From Chlamydiota bacterium (lineage in GTDB: Bacteria > Chlamydiota > Chlamydiia > Chlamydiales > JAAKFR01), in the NCBI GenBank assembly GCA_021772455.1, contig JAJFLY010000007.1:1-62983 (forward strand): a DNA stretch of 62,983 nt, in the 5' to 3' direction. Made by a program: the position numbers and the translations under genes. Within the stretch, counting starts at the first letter, position 1, and every line of letters begins with the position of its first letter. Shown in pieces: positions 51,738 through 60,003 of this stretch. Below the pieces are notes generated by a model. That model ran no database searches. It was not told the DNA's origin and saw only the letters and a list, made by a program, of their open reading frames with translations.

Positions 51738-52812
51738 TTTGCAGCTTCAGGTAGCTCTTTTTTCTCAAGAGACAAAGCGTCTTGAGGACGCGCATGAAGA
51801 GCTGCAAAATAAATTCGAAGTTTTGCGAGAAAAACTCGATGCCTCTCACCAAACTTTAGAGCAAATCATTAATCACATGTCGGGCGGCCTTTTGTTTATC
51901 ACGCAAAATGGAATCGTCACTCTTTACAATCCTGCTGCAGCCCTGATCACCGACATCCCTCAAGAAGAAGTGACTGGAGTCTCTTATTGGGAAAATTTTT
52001 CGGACACCCTCTTTGGATTTCCCCTTGGCATTGCTTTAAAAAATGGCCACACGCCAGGCCGAGTTTTCTTAAGCCTCTCTAATGGGCGTGAGGTCGAGGT
52101 TGAACCGGCTCTCATCCCTGAAAAAGGGGTGCTGATCTTGCTAAATGACCGTACTGAACTCAAACAGCTCGAAAGCAGTCTACAGCAAGGCGATCGACTC
52201 AAAGACCTGGGGGAGATGGCGGCAACTCTTGCTCATGAAATCCGCAATCCTCTTGGTGGGATCGAGGGGTTTGCCTCGCTTCTGAAACGCGATTTAACAA
52301 AACCCGATCAAAAGCGTATGGTAAATGCAATCTTAGAGGGTAGCAGAACCCTCAATACTCTCGTTACAAATGTTCTAGAATATGCACGCCCTCTTGTATT
52401 GCATTTTGCTCCAACTGATTTAGCCGAATTTATCGAAGAAACAGCGAGACTAAGCTGTGCGAGTGGCCACCCGTGCCAGGTCCGAATCGAAAAGAATCAT
52501 ACGACCTCGATTGATTCCGGCAGGATGCGACTTGTACTACTCAACTTGATTCGCAATAGTTTTGAGGCGGGATCTTCTCACGTGGAGATCGTTTTAACCC
52601 AAGAGGGCGAAATTGAGGTAAAGGACGAGGGAGAGGGAATCTCACCTGAAAGAATAGAAAAAATCTTCACTCCTTTTTTCACCACAAAGACGACGGGAAC
52701 AGGACTCGGACTGGCCGAAGCGTATAAAGTTGTCCGCGCACATGGTGGAACCATTACCGTTGACTCAAAAGTGGGAAAGGGAACATGTGTAAGGGTAAAT
52801 TATGGCAATTGA
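51718..52812 (+). CDS. ctcB: Soluble sensor histidine kinase CtcB (AtoS-like)
   Basis: 364 residues, no membrane helix. N-terminal coiled coil, a PAS-like domain (about 45-150), then HisKA with phospho-His173 in LAHEIRNPLGG. The HATPase part has the N box LNLIRNSFEA, G1 KDEGEGIS, F box FTPFFTTK and G2 GTGLGLAEA. It phosphorylates CtcC, next gene downstream, overlapping by 11 nt. Corresponds to C. trachomatis CT467. Confidence 0.93.
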   Translation: MQDDQSDLQLQVALFSQETKRLEDAHEELQNKFEVLREKLDASHQTLEQIINHMSGGLLFITQNGIVTLYNPAAALITDIPQEEVTGVSYWENFSDTLFGFPLGIALKNGHTPGRVFLSLSNGREVEVEPALIPEKGVLILLNDRTELKQLESSLQQGDRLKDLGEMAATLAHEIRNPLGGIEGFASLLKRDLTKPDQKRMVNAILEGSRTLNTLVTNVLEYARPLVLHFAPTDLAEFIEETARLSCASGHPCQVRIEKNHTTSIDSGRMRLVLLNLIRNSFEAGSSHVEIVLTQEGEIEVKDEGEGISPERIEKIFTPFFTTKTTGTGLGLAEAYKVVRAHGGTITVDSKVGKGTCVRVNYGN

Positions 52813-53956
52813 AAACATATTAGTGGTCGATGATGAGGTGCTGATGCGCCAGTTTTTGGAAGAGGCTCTCCAACGGAAAGGGTTTGGAGTTGATATCGCC
52901 GAAAACGGCAAGCAGGCTCTTTATCTACTCAAAAAAAATACCTATGACCTCGTGATTACAGACATGAAAATGCCCGATATCTCGGGTCTTGAGGTGCTCA
53001 AAAAAACCAAAGAGCTCTCCCCTCAAACCGTTGTCTTGGTGATGACAGCGTTTGGAACGATCGAAAATGCTGTCGAAGCGATGCGTCTGGGTGCTTTTAA
53101 CTATTTGCTCAAGCCTTTCACTCCCGATGCTATAGAGATGCTCATCGAAAAAGCGGGCGAACATCAGGCTCTTGTAAATGAAAACGTCTACTTGCGCGAA
53201 CAGATTTCTAGCAAAGTGAAGGTGATCGCAGAGAGCCCGACCATGAAAAAAGTGCTACAAGAGGCCTCTCAGGTCGCCAAAAGCAACGCGAGTGTTTTGA
53301 TCCACGGCGAATCTGGAACGGGCAAGGAGGTAGTAGCTGGCGCCATTCACGCCCATTCGCTGCGCGCTAAAAACCCCTACATCCAAGTCAACTGCGCCGC
53401 CATTCCAGATACTCTGATCGAATCGGAGTTTTTCGGGCATGAAAAAGGCTCTTTTACCGGGGCAAATTCCAAACGCCTCGGCCGCTTTGAATTAGCCGAT
53501 CATGGAACACTTCTTCTCGATGAAGTGACAGAAATTCCTCTCAACCTGCAACCTAAGCTATTGCGCGTCATTCAAGAACAAGAATTTGAGAGAGTTGGAG
53601 GAAGTCGCGCTGTTTCAGTGGATGTCCGTTTAATCTCGACATCGAATAGAGACTTGCAAGAAGCGATCGATGATAAAATCTTCCGCGCTGATCTCTTCTA
53701 CCGTCTCAACGTCGTCCCTATTCATCTTCCCCCATTGCGTGAGCGGAGAGAAGACATCCTTCCTTTGACAACACATTTTCTAAATAAATTCTGCTGCGAA
53801 AACAAGAAAAAGCCCAAAACCCTCTCTAAAGCTGCAGAAAAAAAATTGCTCGACTATCCCTGGCCGGGAAATATTCGCGAGCTTGCCAATGTGGTTGAGC
53901 GGATCGTTGTTCTAGACTATGGACAGCAGATCGAATCCGAGCACATTAGTTTATAA
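52802..53956 (+). CDS. ctcC: NtrC-like response regulator CtcC lacking a DNA-binding domain
   Basis: 384 residues. Receiver domain with phospho-Asp54 in VITDMKMP, then a sigma-54 AAA+ domain: Walker A GESGTGKEV, the sigma-54 loop as GSFTGAN, Walker B LLLDEVTEIP, and WPGNIRELANVVERIV. The chain stops right after the AAA+ module; no Fis-type helix-turn-helix follows. Chlamydial CtcC is known to share this. It likely activates sigma-54 holoenzyme from solution rather than from an enhancer. Its 3' end overlaps the next gene by 40 nt. Confidence 0.93.
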   Translation: MAIENILVVDDEVLMRQFLEEALQRKGFGVDIAENGKQALYLLKKNTYDLVITDMKMPDISGLEVLKKTKELSPQTVVLVMTAFGTIENAVEAMRLGAFNYLLKPFTPDAIEMLIEKAGEHQALVNENVYLREQISSKVKVIAESPTMKKVLQEASQVAKSNASVLIHGESGTGKEVVAGAIHAHSLRAKNPYIQVNCAAIPDTLIESEFFGHEKGSFTGANSKRLGRFELADHGTLLLDEVTEIPLNLQPKLLRVIQEQEFERVGGSRAVSVDVRLISTSNRDLQEAIDDKIFRADLFYRLNVVPIHLPPLRERREDILPLTTHFLNKFCCENKKKPKTLSKAAEKKLLDYPWPGNIRELANVVERIVVLDYGQQIESEHISL

Positions 53957-54432
53957 GAAGCAGCTTTTAACAGCGATGCGTAGTCTGGCAAACCAGGATC
54001 AAATTGGTAGTGGCCAGCTTCTTGGTCAAAATGGCCTGTCAAAACCTGTTCTCCATTAGCTAGCGTCAAAAAAGGAGCTTGGACCACCGTATTGTATCCC
54101 ACGACTTGGCTAGCAAATTTGGGTGTGAGAGGAAGCGCTTTGCATTCGATCATCAATAGGGGAAATAGGGCGTGATCGGGGTGGATTCCCTTCGCATAAA
54201 CGATCACATCAGCCCTTCTTTTAGGAATCGCATCCCTCTCAGTTAGAATTAAATGCGGGAGTAAGGAGAGCTCTTTTTCTACAGAAAGAAGGGAGAGCGG
54301 ATAGCCCAGCTCTCCCAGCATCTTTTCAATCAACTGCTGGCGGATGATCTCTTCAGGGGTCGCTTCGACCCACTTCTTACGAACCAGATCAAAGAGCTGT
54401 TTACTCGGCTTCGATAACCCCATAATTCTCAT
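53917..54432 (-). CDS. Stand-alone HsdR N-terminal-like nuclease domain
   Basis: 171 residues. A PD-(D/E)xK-like core is visible: RADVIVYAKG (Asp), LLMIECKALP (Glu-x-Lys), then SQVVGYNTVVQAPFLTLANG. This matches the type I restriction enzyme R N-terminal domain type 2. The helicase/motor region is absent, and no hsdM or hsdS is near. In C. trachomatis CT469 occupies this spot. Start may be ATG 54432 or 54423; the former overlaps hpf by 32 nt. Function unproven; it may be a chlamydial core protein of unknown role. Confidence 0.75.
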   Translation of the reverse strand: MRIMGLSKPSKQLFDLVRKKWVEATPEEIIRQQLIEKMLGELGYPLSLLSVEKELSLLPHLILTERDAIPKRRADVIVYAKGIHPDHALFPLLMIECKALPLTPKFASQVVGYNTVVQAPFLTLANGEQVLTGHFDQEAGHYQFDPGLPDYASLLKAASYKLMCSDSICCP

Positions 54433-55039
54433 CTTTGCGGCGGTAGATCACTTTCAACTTATTATCTTCTTCACCGCGATAGACTAAAAAGGTCTTTTCG
54501 GTCAGCTCCATTTTCATGATCGCCTCTTCCTGACTGAGCGTTTTAAGGCGTCTCTTCTCATTGCTCACAACCTGATGCGGCTGTAGCTCTTGTTCAGCTT
54601 GGGAGAGGTTTTCCTCTTCGATTTGATCGTTAATATCTTCAAGCGGCGAGATGCGCTTAATCACATTGACGTTCATATCAATTTCGGCAAGCCCTTTGGC
54701 ATGATGATCGTGAAGCCGCTTGATATAACGACGCAACTTCGATTCGAGTTTATCGATCGCCTGATCGATAGAAGCATACATATTTTCGCTACGCCCGGTC
54801 ACTTTGATGATGGTGTTGTTGACATTGATGAGAAAGTCAACCGTATGCATGAGCTTTTGGATATCCATGATGATCACGGCATCGACGACCCGCCCACCAA
54901 ACCGATCCACTTTTACTAATTTATCAACTGCATACGATTTCATCGGGTCTGTAATGTCGAGATGACGCCCGATGGTTTGAATTGGGTACTCTGTGTGAGT
55001 GAATTTTTCTCTAACTTCAGCTTTTGTCTTTTCTGTCAT
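54401..55039 (-). CDS. hpf: Ribosome hibernation promoting factor (long HPF)
   Basis: 212 residues. N-terminal HPF/YfiA domain (about 15-110) with RHLDITDPMKSYAVDKL. The C-terminal dimerisation domain is at about 160-210, ending KTFLVYRGEEDNKLKVIYRRK. Long HPF makes 100S inactive ribosome dimers, relevant to dormant elementary bodies. The intervening linker is acidic. It lies just downstream of rlmN on the same strand (45-nt gap). Confidence 0.9.
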   Translation of the reverse strand: MTEKTKAEVREKFTHTEYPIQTIGRHLDITDPMKSYAVDKLVKVDRFGGRVVDAVIIMDIQKLMHTVDFLINVNNTIIKVTGRSENMYASIDQAIDKLESKLRRYIKRLHDHHAKGLAEIDMNVNVIKRISPLEDINDQIEEENLSQAEQELQPHQVVSNEKRRLKTLSQEEAIMKMELTEKTFLVYRGEEDNKLKVIYRRKDENYGVIEAE

Positions 55040-55084
55040 GATAGCCTCTCATTCGTTATAGAAAATTATACACGAACCCGACTC

Positions 55085-56131
55085 TTACTTTAAAGAGGAA
55101 AGCTGGCGACGCAACTTCGTGTTTCCTAATTGCCCGCAGGCAGCCATGATTTGCTTACCCCGAGCTCTTCTCACAAACGTCAGATACCCATGTGCGCGCA
55201 TCCGTTCAGCAAAAGCATCCACATCCTCCGCACTAGGTGGTGCAAATCGATCTTTACTCTGTGGATTATAAGGAATTAAGTTAACCGTCACACGCAATCC
55301 CTGCAAATAGAGCGCCAGCTCATCCGCGGCCTCAAGTCCATCCGTCCTTCCAGAAATCATCACATATTCGGCAAAAATACGCCGCCTTGGATGTGCACAG
55401 TACGCCTCCATTGCTTTTTTTAACGTGGCCATATCGTACTCTCGATTGACCGGCATAAGCCGATTTCTAACGGCGTTATTAGGAGAGTTGATTGAGACCG
55501 CAAGGTTGATCGCCGGATCGGCATCTTCGATTAAACGATAGATTTTATCGACAAGACCGCTTGTTGAAATGGAGACCCTACTTGGGCCAAGAGCAAAGGC
55601 GTGCACATCCGTTAAAATCTTAACCGCCCCCATCACTGATTCGTAGTTGTCGAGCGGCTCCCCCATTCCCATAAAGACGATATTGTGCACATTCAAACCC
55701 AAAGCGTGCTTAGCCTGATAAACCTGGCTAACGATTTCCTCGGTTGTCAGGGAGCGCAAAAGCCCCATTTTTCCTGTTTCGCAAAAGGCACACCCCATGC
55801 GACACCCCACCTGCGAGGAGACGCAGAGCGTGTACCCTGCTGGCATGGGTAAGCAGACCATTTCAACCTCGAGCCCATCAGCTGTTTTGAGTAGATATTT
55901 TTCCGTCTTTTCCTCATCTCCTTGTTTTACAAAAGGAAGAGCTGAGAAATCAGTTAGATCTATGATCTCTTTGAGAAGAGCTGGGGCGTTTTTGAAGTGG
56001 GGATCTTTTCCAACGTGCGTCCCCTCCTGAAACCATTCCCTATAGAGGAGGCGCGCATGCTCTGCCCCTTTTCCGAGTTTCTTTGAAATGTAATCAGCGT
56101 ACGACTTAGAAGTGTGTCCAAGAATTTTCAT
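55085..56131 (-). CDS. rlmN: 23S rRNA/tRNA adenine-C2 methyltransferase RlmN
   Basis: Radical-SAM enzyme that methylates A2503 and tRNA A37. 348 residues. Cluster cysteines Cys110, Cys114, Cys117 lie in VGCRMGCAFC. VFMGMGEPLDNYE is diagnostic, and the second methyl-carrier Cys appears near the C-terminus in IMAACGQLGN. Start ATG 56131 is the first in frame and lies about 20 nt from the first AAATAGGGTAA box of the fic control region. Confidence 0.93.
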   Translation of the reverse strand: MKILGHTSKSYADYISKKLGKGAEHARLLYREWFQEGTHVGKDPHFKNAPALLKEIIDLTDFSALPFVKQGDEEKTEKYLLKTADGLEVEMVCLPMPAGYTLCVSSQVGCRMGCAFCETGKMGLLRSLTTEEIVSQVYQAKHALGLNVHNIVFMGMGEPLDNYESVMGAVKILTDVHAFALGPSRVSISTSGLVDKIYRLIEDADPAINLAVSINSPNNAVRNRLMPVNREYDMATLKKAMEAYCAHPRRRIFAEYVMISGRTDGLEAADELALYLQGLRVTVNLIPYNPQSKDRFAPPSAEDVDAFAERMRAHGYLTFVRRARGKQIMAACGQLGNTKLRRQLSSLK

Positions 56132-56150
56132 AATGGGGTAATTTTCAGCT

Positions 56151-56326
56151 AAATAGGGTAAAAAGTCCAGGGATTTACCCTATTTCACCCACATTAATGC
56201 GCTAAAATATAAAAATATTTTAAACTCGCTTCCAACCAAATGGCATTGATTTAAGCAAATAACGCTTGTAGAAATAGGGTAATTCAAACAAAAATAGGGT
56301 AAAATCGATGTTATTTTACCCTATTT
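56151..56326. promoter_or_regulatory. Five-copy AAATAGGGTAA operator array upstream of fic
   Basis: The 11-bp box AAATAGGGTAA occurs five times with no mismatch: direct at 56151, 56272 and 56292, and reverse (TTACCCTATTT) at 56175 and 56316. The boxes at 56151/56175 and 56292/56316 form two inverted pairs with 13-bp gaps. The last box ends 10 nt before the fic ATG. The Fic protein has a C-terminal winged helix, so autoregulation through these boxes is the simplest reading. Confidence 0.85.
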
Positions 56327-56336
56327 AAAGAACGCT

Positions 56337-57380
56337 ATGCATTCACTGACACAAGATTATTTAAAAAAACTGGCATTTTCAGCCGAAGAGCTCGCAACCC
56401 TCCGAGCTATTGGAGAGCATCAAGGCAAGCAAGCCCTTTACTTCAAGCAATCTCCCGAAATTTTAAGGGGTCTGCAGCAAGTTGCAGTTATTGAATCAAG
56501 CGAATCCTCTAACCGTCTAGAGGGGATAACAGCGCCTCATCAAGCAATTGCAGATCTAGTTGTTAAAAATACAGAGCCTCAAGATAGGTCGGAACAAGAG
56601 ATTGCTGGATATCGAGATGCGTTAAACTTAATCCACCAATCAGCATCACATATGCCTCTTTCGGTTAATGTGGTATTACAACTGCATTCATGGCTTTACC
56701 GTTACCTTCCAACCGAAGGAGGACGGTGGAAAACCATTGATAACGAGATTACTGAGATTCATCCTGATGGTAGAAAACTGATCAGATTTATTCCATCTTC
56801 AGCCTTCAATACTCCAGAAGCTATGAAAAAGCTCATCATTCAGCACGACAAATGTCTAAAAGAATGGGACCAAGAACCCTTGTTAGTGATTCCACTACTT
56901 ATCTTAGATTTTTTATGCATTCACCCCTTTCGTGATGGAAATGGAAGAACAGCCCGCCTTCTCACCTTGCTTTCGCTCTATCACTTTGATTATCAAGTTG
57001 GACGTTACATTAGCTTAGAGCGGATCTTTGAAGAGTCGAAGGAAAGCTATTATAAAACCTTAGCAAAAAGCTCACAGGGATGGCATGAAGGGAAGCACGA
57101 TGTCATGCCATGGCTAACGTATTTTTGGGGGGTTTTGCTGCGTGCCTATAAAGAGTTTGAACTGCGTGTAGGACACCTTAAAATCCATGGGAGCAAAACG
57201 CAACACATTCGCGCAACGATAGAAAATATGGTGGGTCCCTTTGCGATTTCAGATATTGAAAAGAATTGTCCTTCTGTCAGCAGAGACACCATCCGACTTG
57301 TTTTGAGACAATTAAGAGATGAAGGAATCATTATAACAGAAGGTAAGGGGCGTGGCGCAAAATGGAAAAAAAAGCAGTAG
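56337..57380 (+). CDS. fic: Fic domain AMPylase with N-terminal inhibitory motif and winged helix
   Basis: 347 residues. The N-terminal Fic_N-like segment contains SSNRLEG (Ser58, Glu62, Gly63), matching the class II inhibitory motif (S/T)xxxE(G/N). The Fic core has the catalytic HPFRDGNGR (196-204). The C-terminal part, about 290-347, is a winged helix (FAISDIEKNCPSVSRDTIRL). Fic enzymes transfer AMP from ATP to proteins. The pattern fits the self-regulated class of bacterial Fic regulators, so a housekeeping or toxin-like role is more probable than an injected effector. Confidence 0.9.
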   Translation: MHSLTQDYLKKLAFSAEELATLRAIGEHQGKQALYFKQSPEILRGLQQVAVIESSESSNRLEGITAPHQAIADLVVKNTEPQDRSEQEIAGYRDALNLIHQSASHMPLSVNVVLQLHSWLYRYLPTEGGRWKTIDNEITEIHPDGRKLIRFIPSSAFNTPEAMKKLIIQHDKCLKEWDQEPLLVIPLLILDFLCIHPFRDGNGRTARLLTLLSLYHFDYQVGRYISLERIFEESKESYYKTLAKSSQGWHEGKHDVMPWLTYFWGVLLRAYKEFELRVGHLKIHGSKTQHIRATIENMVGPFAISDIEKNCPSVSRDTIRLVLRQLRDEGIIITEGKGRGAKWKKKQ

Positions 57381-57393
57381 TATAGCCCACTAC

Positions 57394-57909
57394 CTAATGA
57401 ATAGATATGCTATTGAAAAAGTAGGTGCGATGCGTTTCATCCTCATCGGTTGTACCCATTTGAATCAGACGATCTTTGGTGCAAAGAAAGCGCAAAAAAG
57501 CGACCTCATTGTGATCCTTGGGAATAATATCCGCCGCATACATGCACCCCATGCGCTTAAAATCTTCAGTATCAAGTGGAGCGACAGTAAATCCAGGATT
57601 TGCCATTGCAATCACTGAAATGAATTCCTCCAAAGTTTTTGGAGAGGCAGGACCTGGGTTAAAAGAGGTCGCAATCATATAAGGAATTCTACCTTCTATA
57701 TCACCCGTTAACGATACCGAGCTATTCTGCATGTGCGCGCCGGAATAATTCGGAATAAGAGCTGTAAAATGAAGGCCATTCATATCAAAATAGACCTCAT
57801 GCCATGAGTTCCCTTCGAATGCGACCTCCTGGTCTGTTTTACCCCAACCGCCCGCTTCCAAAGGGGACATGATCACAAGAGCGAATAAAATTGAGTAAAG
57901 CAAACGCAT
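57394..57909 (-). CDS. Secreted protein of unknown function
   Basis: 171 residues. Signal peptide at about 1-19 (LLYSILFALVIMSPLEAG). The mature part has beta-like segments (EVYFDMNGLHFTALIP, RIPYMIATSFNPG) and resembles small periplasmic proteins of about 150 residues. No motif recognised. The gene is convergent with fic (14 nt apart) and next to tRNA-Arg. Periplasmic location is the only firm inference. Confidence 0.7.
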   Translation of the reverse strand: MRLLYSILFALVIMSPLEAGGWGKTDQEVAFEGNSWHEVYFDMNGLHFTALIPNYSGAHMQNSSVSLTGDIEGRIPYMIATSFNPGPASPKTLEEFISVIAMANPGFTVAPLDTEDFKRMGCMYAADIIPKDHNEVAFLRFLCTKDRLIQMGTTDEDETHRTYFFNSISIH

Positions 57910-57933
57910 TTTTCTCTACCTATATTTTTTAGA

Positions 57934-58007
57934 TGCACCGAAGAGGACTCGAACCTCTAACCACCTGGTTCGAAGCCAGGTACTCTATCCGATTGAGCTA
58001 TCGGTGC
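57934..58007 (-). tRNA. tRNA-Arg (TCG anticodon)
   Basis: 74 nt. Acceptor GCACCGA/TCGGTGC with discriminator A. The anticodon stem CCTGG/CCAGG encloses CTTCGAA, giving TCG. T arm contains GGTTCGAGTCC. CCA is not encoded. Confidence 0.95.
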
Positions 58008-58051
58008 CGAGCCGGAAAGCTTACCAAGTTTAGGGGTTGACGACAAGGGAA

Positions 58052-58732
58052 ATGTCGATCAGACTCCCCTCTATGAACACATGCGTCGGAGTAGTTTTAT
58101 CGGTTTTAGCCTTTCAGGAGAGCGATCAAATCGTCACGGTCTTTTCTCCAAGTGGAATCGTCAAATTTTTTGTAAAACGGAAGCGCTCCCCCCTCCTCTC
58201 AGCTCTGACCGAAGGCGAATTTGTATATGCCGCAGGACGTGGGGATATGAACAAGTTTAGAGATGGCTCGATTTTAGAGCAGCACCTCAAGCTAAGAGAC
58301 CGGCTTGAAAACCTAGAGGCCGCTGGGAAGCTCGTCCAAGCGGTCATGCAGTCACAGATGCCTGGGAAGGCAGCCCCGCATCTCTATCAGCTTTTTTGTT
58401 ACTGTTTGCGGATGATTCCAGAAGTTGAGCGCCCGTTAGATCTAGCAGCCCTCTTTCTCGTTAAAACGTTGAAGCACGAAGGGCTTTTTCAGCAGCTACA
58501 GAGATGTACAGCGTGCGAGAAAAACCCCTCCTCCCGCTATGGAGGCGAGCGTTATTGCGCTGAACACGCTCCCAGAGGCTCTCTCAAGCTCAACTACGAA
58601 GAGGAAGAGCGCCTCATCGAACTTGCCAATGGGCGCTCTTTAAAGGAGTTATTGGCAAAACCGCTTGAGCAACATGCCCAAATCACCACACTCTTTGATC
58701 AAGAGTTTCCTACCAAACCCTTCACAGCTTGA
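58052..58732 (+). CDS. recO: DNA repair protein RecO
   Basis: Works with RecF and RecR to load RecA. 226 residues from ATG 58052. N-terminal OB-fold with SVLAFQESDQIVTVFSPSGI. The C-terminal zinc site reads CTACEKN...YCAEHA, with partly conserved Cys/His. AAGGG lies only 2-5 nt before this ATG, so the start could instead be ATG 58073 or an upstream TTG. Its end overlaps the macrodomain gene by 34 nt, tail to tail. In C. trachomatis recO is CT470, near ctcC. Confidence 0.85.
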   Translation: MSIRLPSMNTCVGVVLSVLAFQESDQIVTVFSPSGIVKFFVKRKRSPLLSALTEGEFVYAAGRGDMNKFRDGSILEQHLKLRDRLENLEAAGKLVQAVMQSQMPGKAAPHLYQLFCYCLRMIPEVERPLDLAALFLVKTLKHEGLFQQLQRCTACEKNPSSRYGGERYCAEHAPRGSLKLNYEEEERLIELANGRSLKELLAKPLEQHAQITTLFDQEFPTKPFTA

Positions 58733-60003
58733 ACTTGATCTGCTGCCTCATCTGGTTTGTTGGGAGTACAATAAGCTAACACAATTTTATCAAAACTGTT
58801 CGAATGTTCTTCCAAGTACCCTTTGATTGCACGGATGGCCACACGCTGCGCTTCATTAAAGTCATATCCATGTATTCCTGTCGATATTGCGGGGAAGGCG
58901 ATCGAACGAACTCCCATCTTTTGGGCTTCTTTAAGAGCATTTACATAGGTGTTTACGAGGAGTTGTTCTTTATTAACCCTATCGCCAGTCGGTCCCACAA
59001 CATGGATAACAAAGCGAACATGTGGATTTTGCTCCATGACACCAAATGCTTTAGTAAGGACGGCCTCTCCCACATCGATTTGAGTGATTCCCATCTTTTG
59101 CTTATGAAGATCGCACGCCTGGGCCAATTTAGGTCCCGCTGCAGAATGAACCGCACCACATACGCCGCCCCCATGAGCAAGAGAGACCTGCGCTGCATTC
59201 ACAACCGCCTCTACCGGCAGATCTAACATATTCCCCTCTAAAACATCCAATGTACATCGACCCTGTGCTGGTTGCACTAATGCCAAATACTCCTCATATG
59301 GGAGAAGTGAACTTTTTAACTCGTTAGGAAGATAGCGAAGATATGCGGAAGAACTCAAAATTTGTTTTGATTCACAGGATTGCAGCCGATTAGCGTAAGT
59401 ATAAAATTTTTCGTGCAACTCCAAGTCAAGAGCTTCGGTGTCCAACCAGTCGATAAAACCTTGAATCTCAGAGTGATTTAGAATAACGCGACAAAGACTC
59501 ATTGCCGCAGGGTGTGAGCCTTGAGAGGACGACTTTTCTATTGCAACTTGTACAAACTCGAAAAATTGATGCCCTTTCATCATGTTAACTACATCCTGAA
59601 TGTGATGGTCGGAATACAATGTATGAAAATAGGAGTCCCAGAGTACATCAAAAATTTCTTCATTCGTTATCACTTTGCGTGAGAACTCGCCTTCTTGCTG
59701 AGAAATATTGCGTCTTGCGCGAAGAACTACGACCACCATCCCCAGCATAGCCCCTACCGATGCGGCACCAAAAACTGCCTCTCCATAAAAAGGCAAAGCG
59801 CTGGTTGCAAACAGGGCAACAGCTCCCGCAGCGGCCACCACTGCGATCACCCCAAGGACAACTAAAGAGATCCTACGCTCAGTTTTCTTAGCTGCAATGC
59901 TCGCGTCAGTAGCTTCCCTTTCCTGAGCGACTTTCCGAGCGAATTGTGGGTTCTCCCGAACTTGTCTCAGGAACAAGCCATTGTCTATCGGTTGATGTGT
60001 CAT
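58699..60003 (-). CDS. Inc-like membrane protein with a macrodomain
   Basis: 434 residues. Two hydrophobic helices at about 45-67 and 75-95 are separated by a loop of about six residues (LPFYGE), the bilobed pattern of chlamydial inclusion membrane proteins. A helical middle follows. Residues 252-415 are a macrodomain: VVNAAQ (267-273), a Gly-rich GGGVCGAVH loop (278-286) and STGIHGYD (374-381) for ADP-ribose. Macrodomains bind or hydrolyse ADP-ribose on proteins, so the cytosolic part could act on host ADP-ribosylation. No signal peptide. Inc localisation is inferred; the macrodomain is well supported. Confidence 0.85.
   Translation of the reverse strand: MTHQPIDNGLFLRQVRENPQFARKVAQEREATDASIAAKKTERRISLVVLGVIAVVAAAGAVALFATSALPFYGEAVFGAASVGAMLGMVVVVLRARRNISQQEGEFSRKVITNEEIFDVLWDSYFHTLYSDHHIQDVVNMMKGHQFFEFVQVAIEKSSSQGSHPAAMSLCRVILNHSEIQGFIDWLDTEALDLELHEKFYTYANRLQSCESKQILSSSAYLRYLPNELKSSLLPYEEYLALVQPAQGRCTLDVLEGNMLDLPVEAVVNAAQVSLAHGGGVCGAVHSAAGPKLAQACDLHKQKMGITQIDVGEAVLTKAFGVMEQNPHVRFVIHVVGPTGDRVNKEQLLVNTYVNALKEAQKMGVRSIAFPAISTGIHGYDFNEAQRVAIRAIKGYLEEHSNSFDKIVLAYCTPNKPDEAADQVQAVKGLVGNS

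Noticed and set aside
53917-54432. Type I restriction-modification system
   Set aside because: Only the R N-terminal domain is present; there is no motor, hsdM or hsdS in the window.
56337-57380. Fic/Doc toxin-antitoxin module
   Set aside because: There is no separate antitoxin gene; inhibition motif is within the protein.
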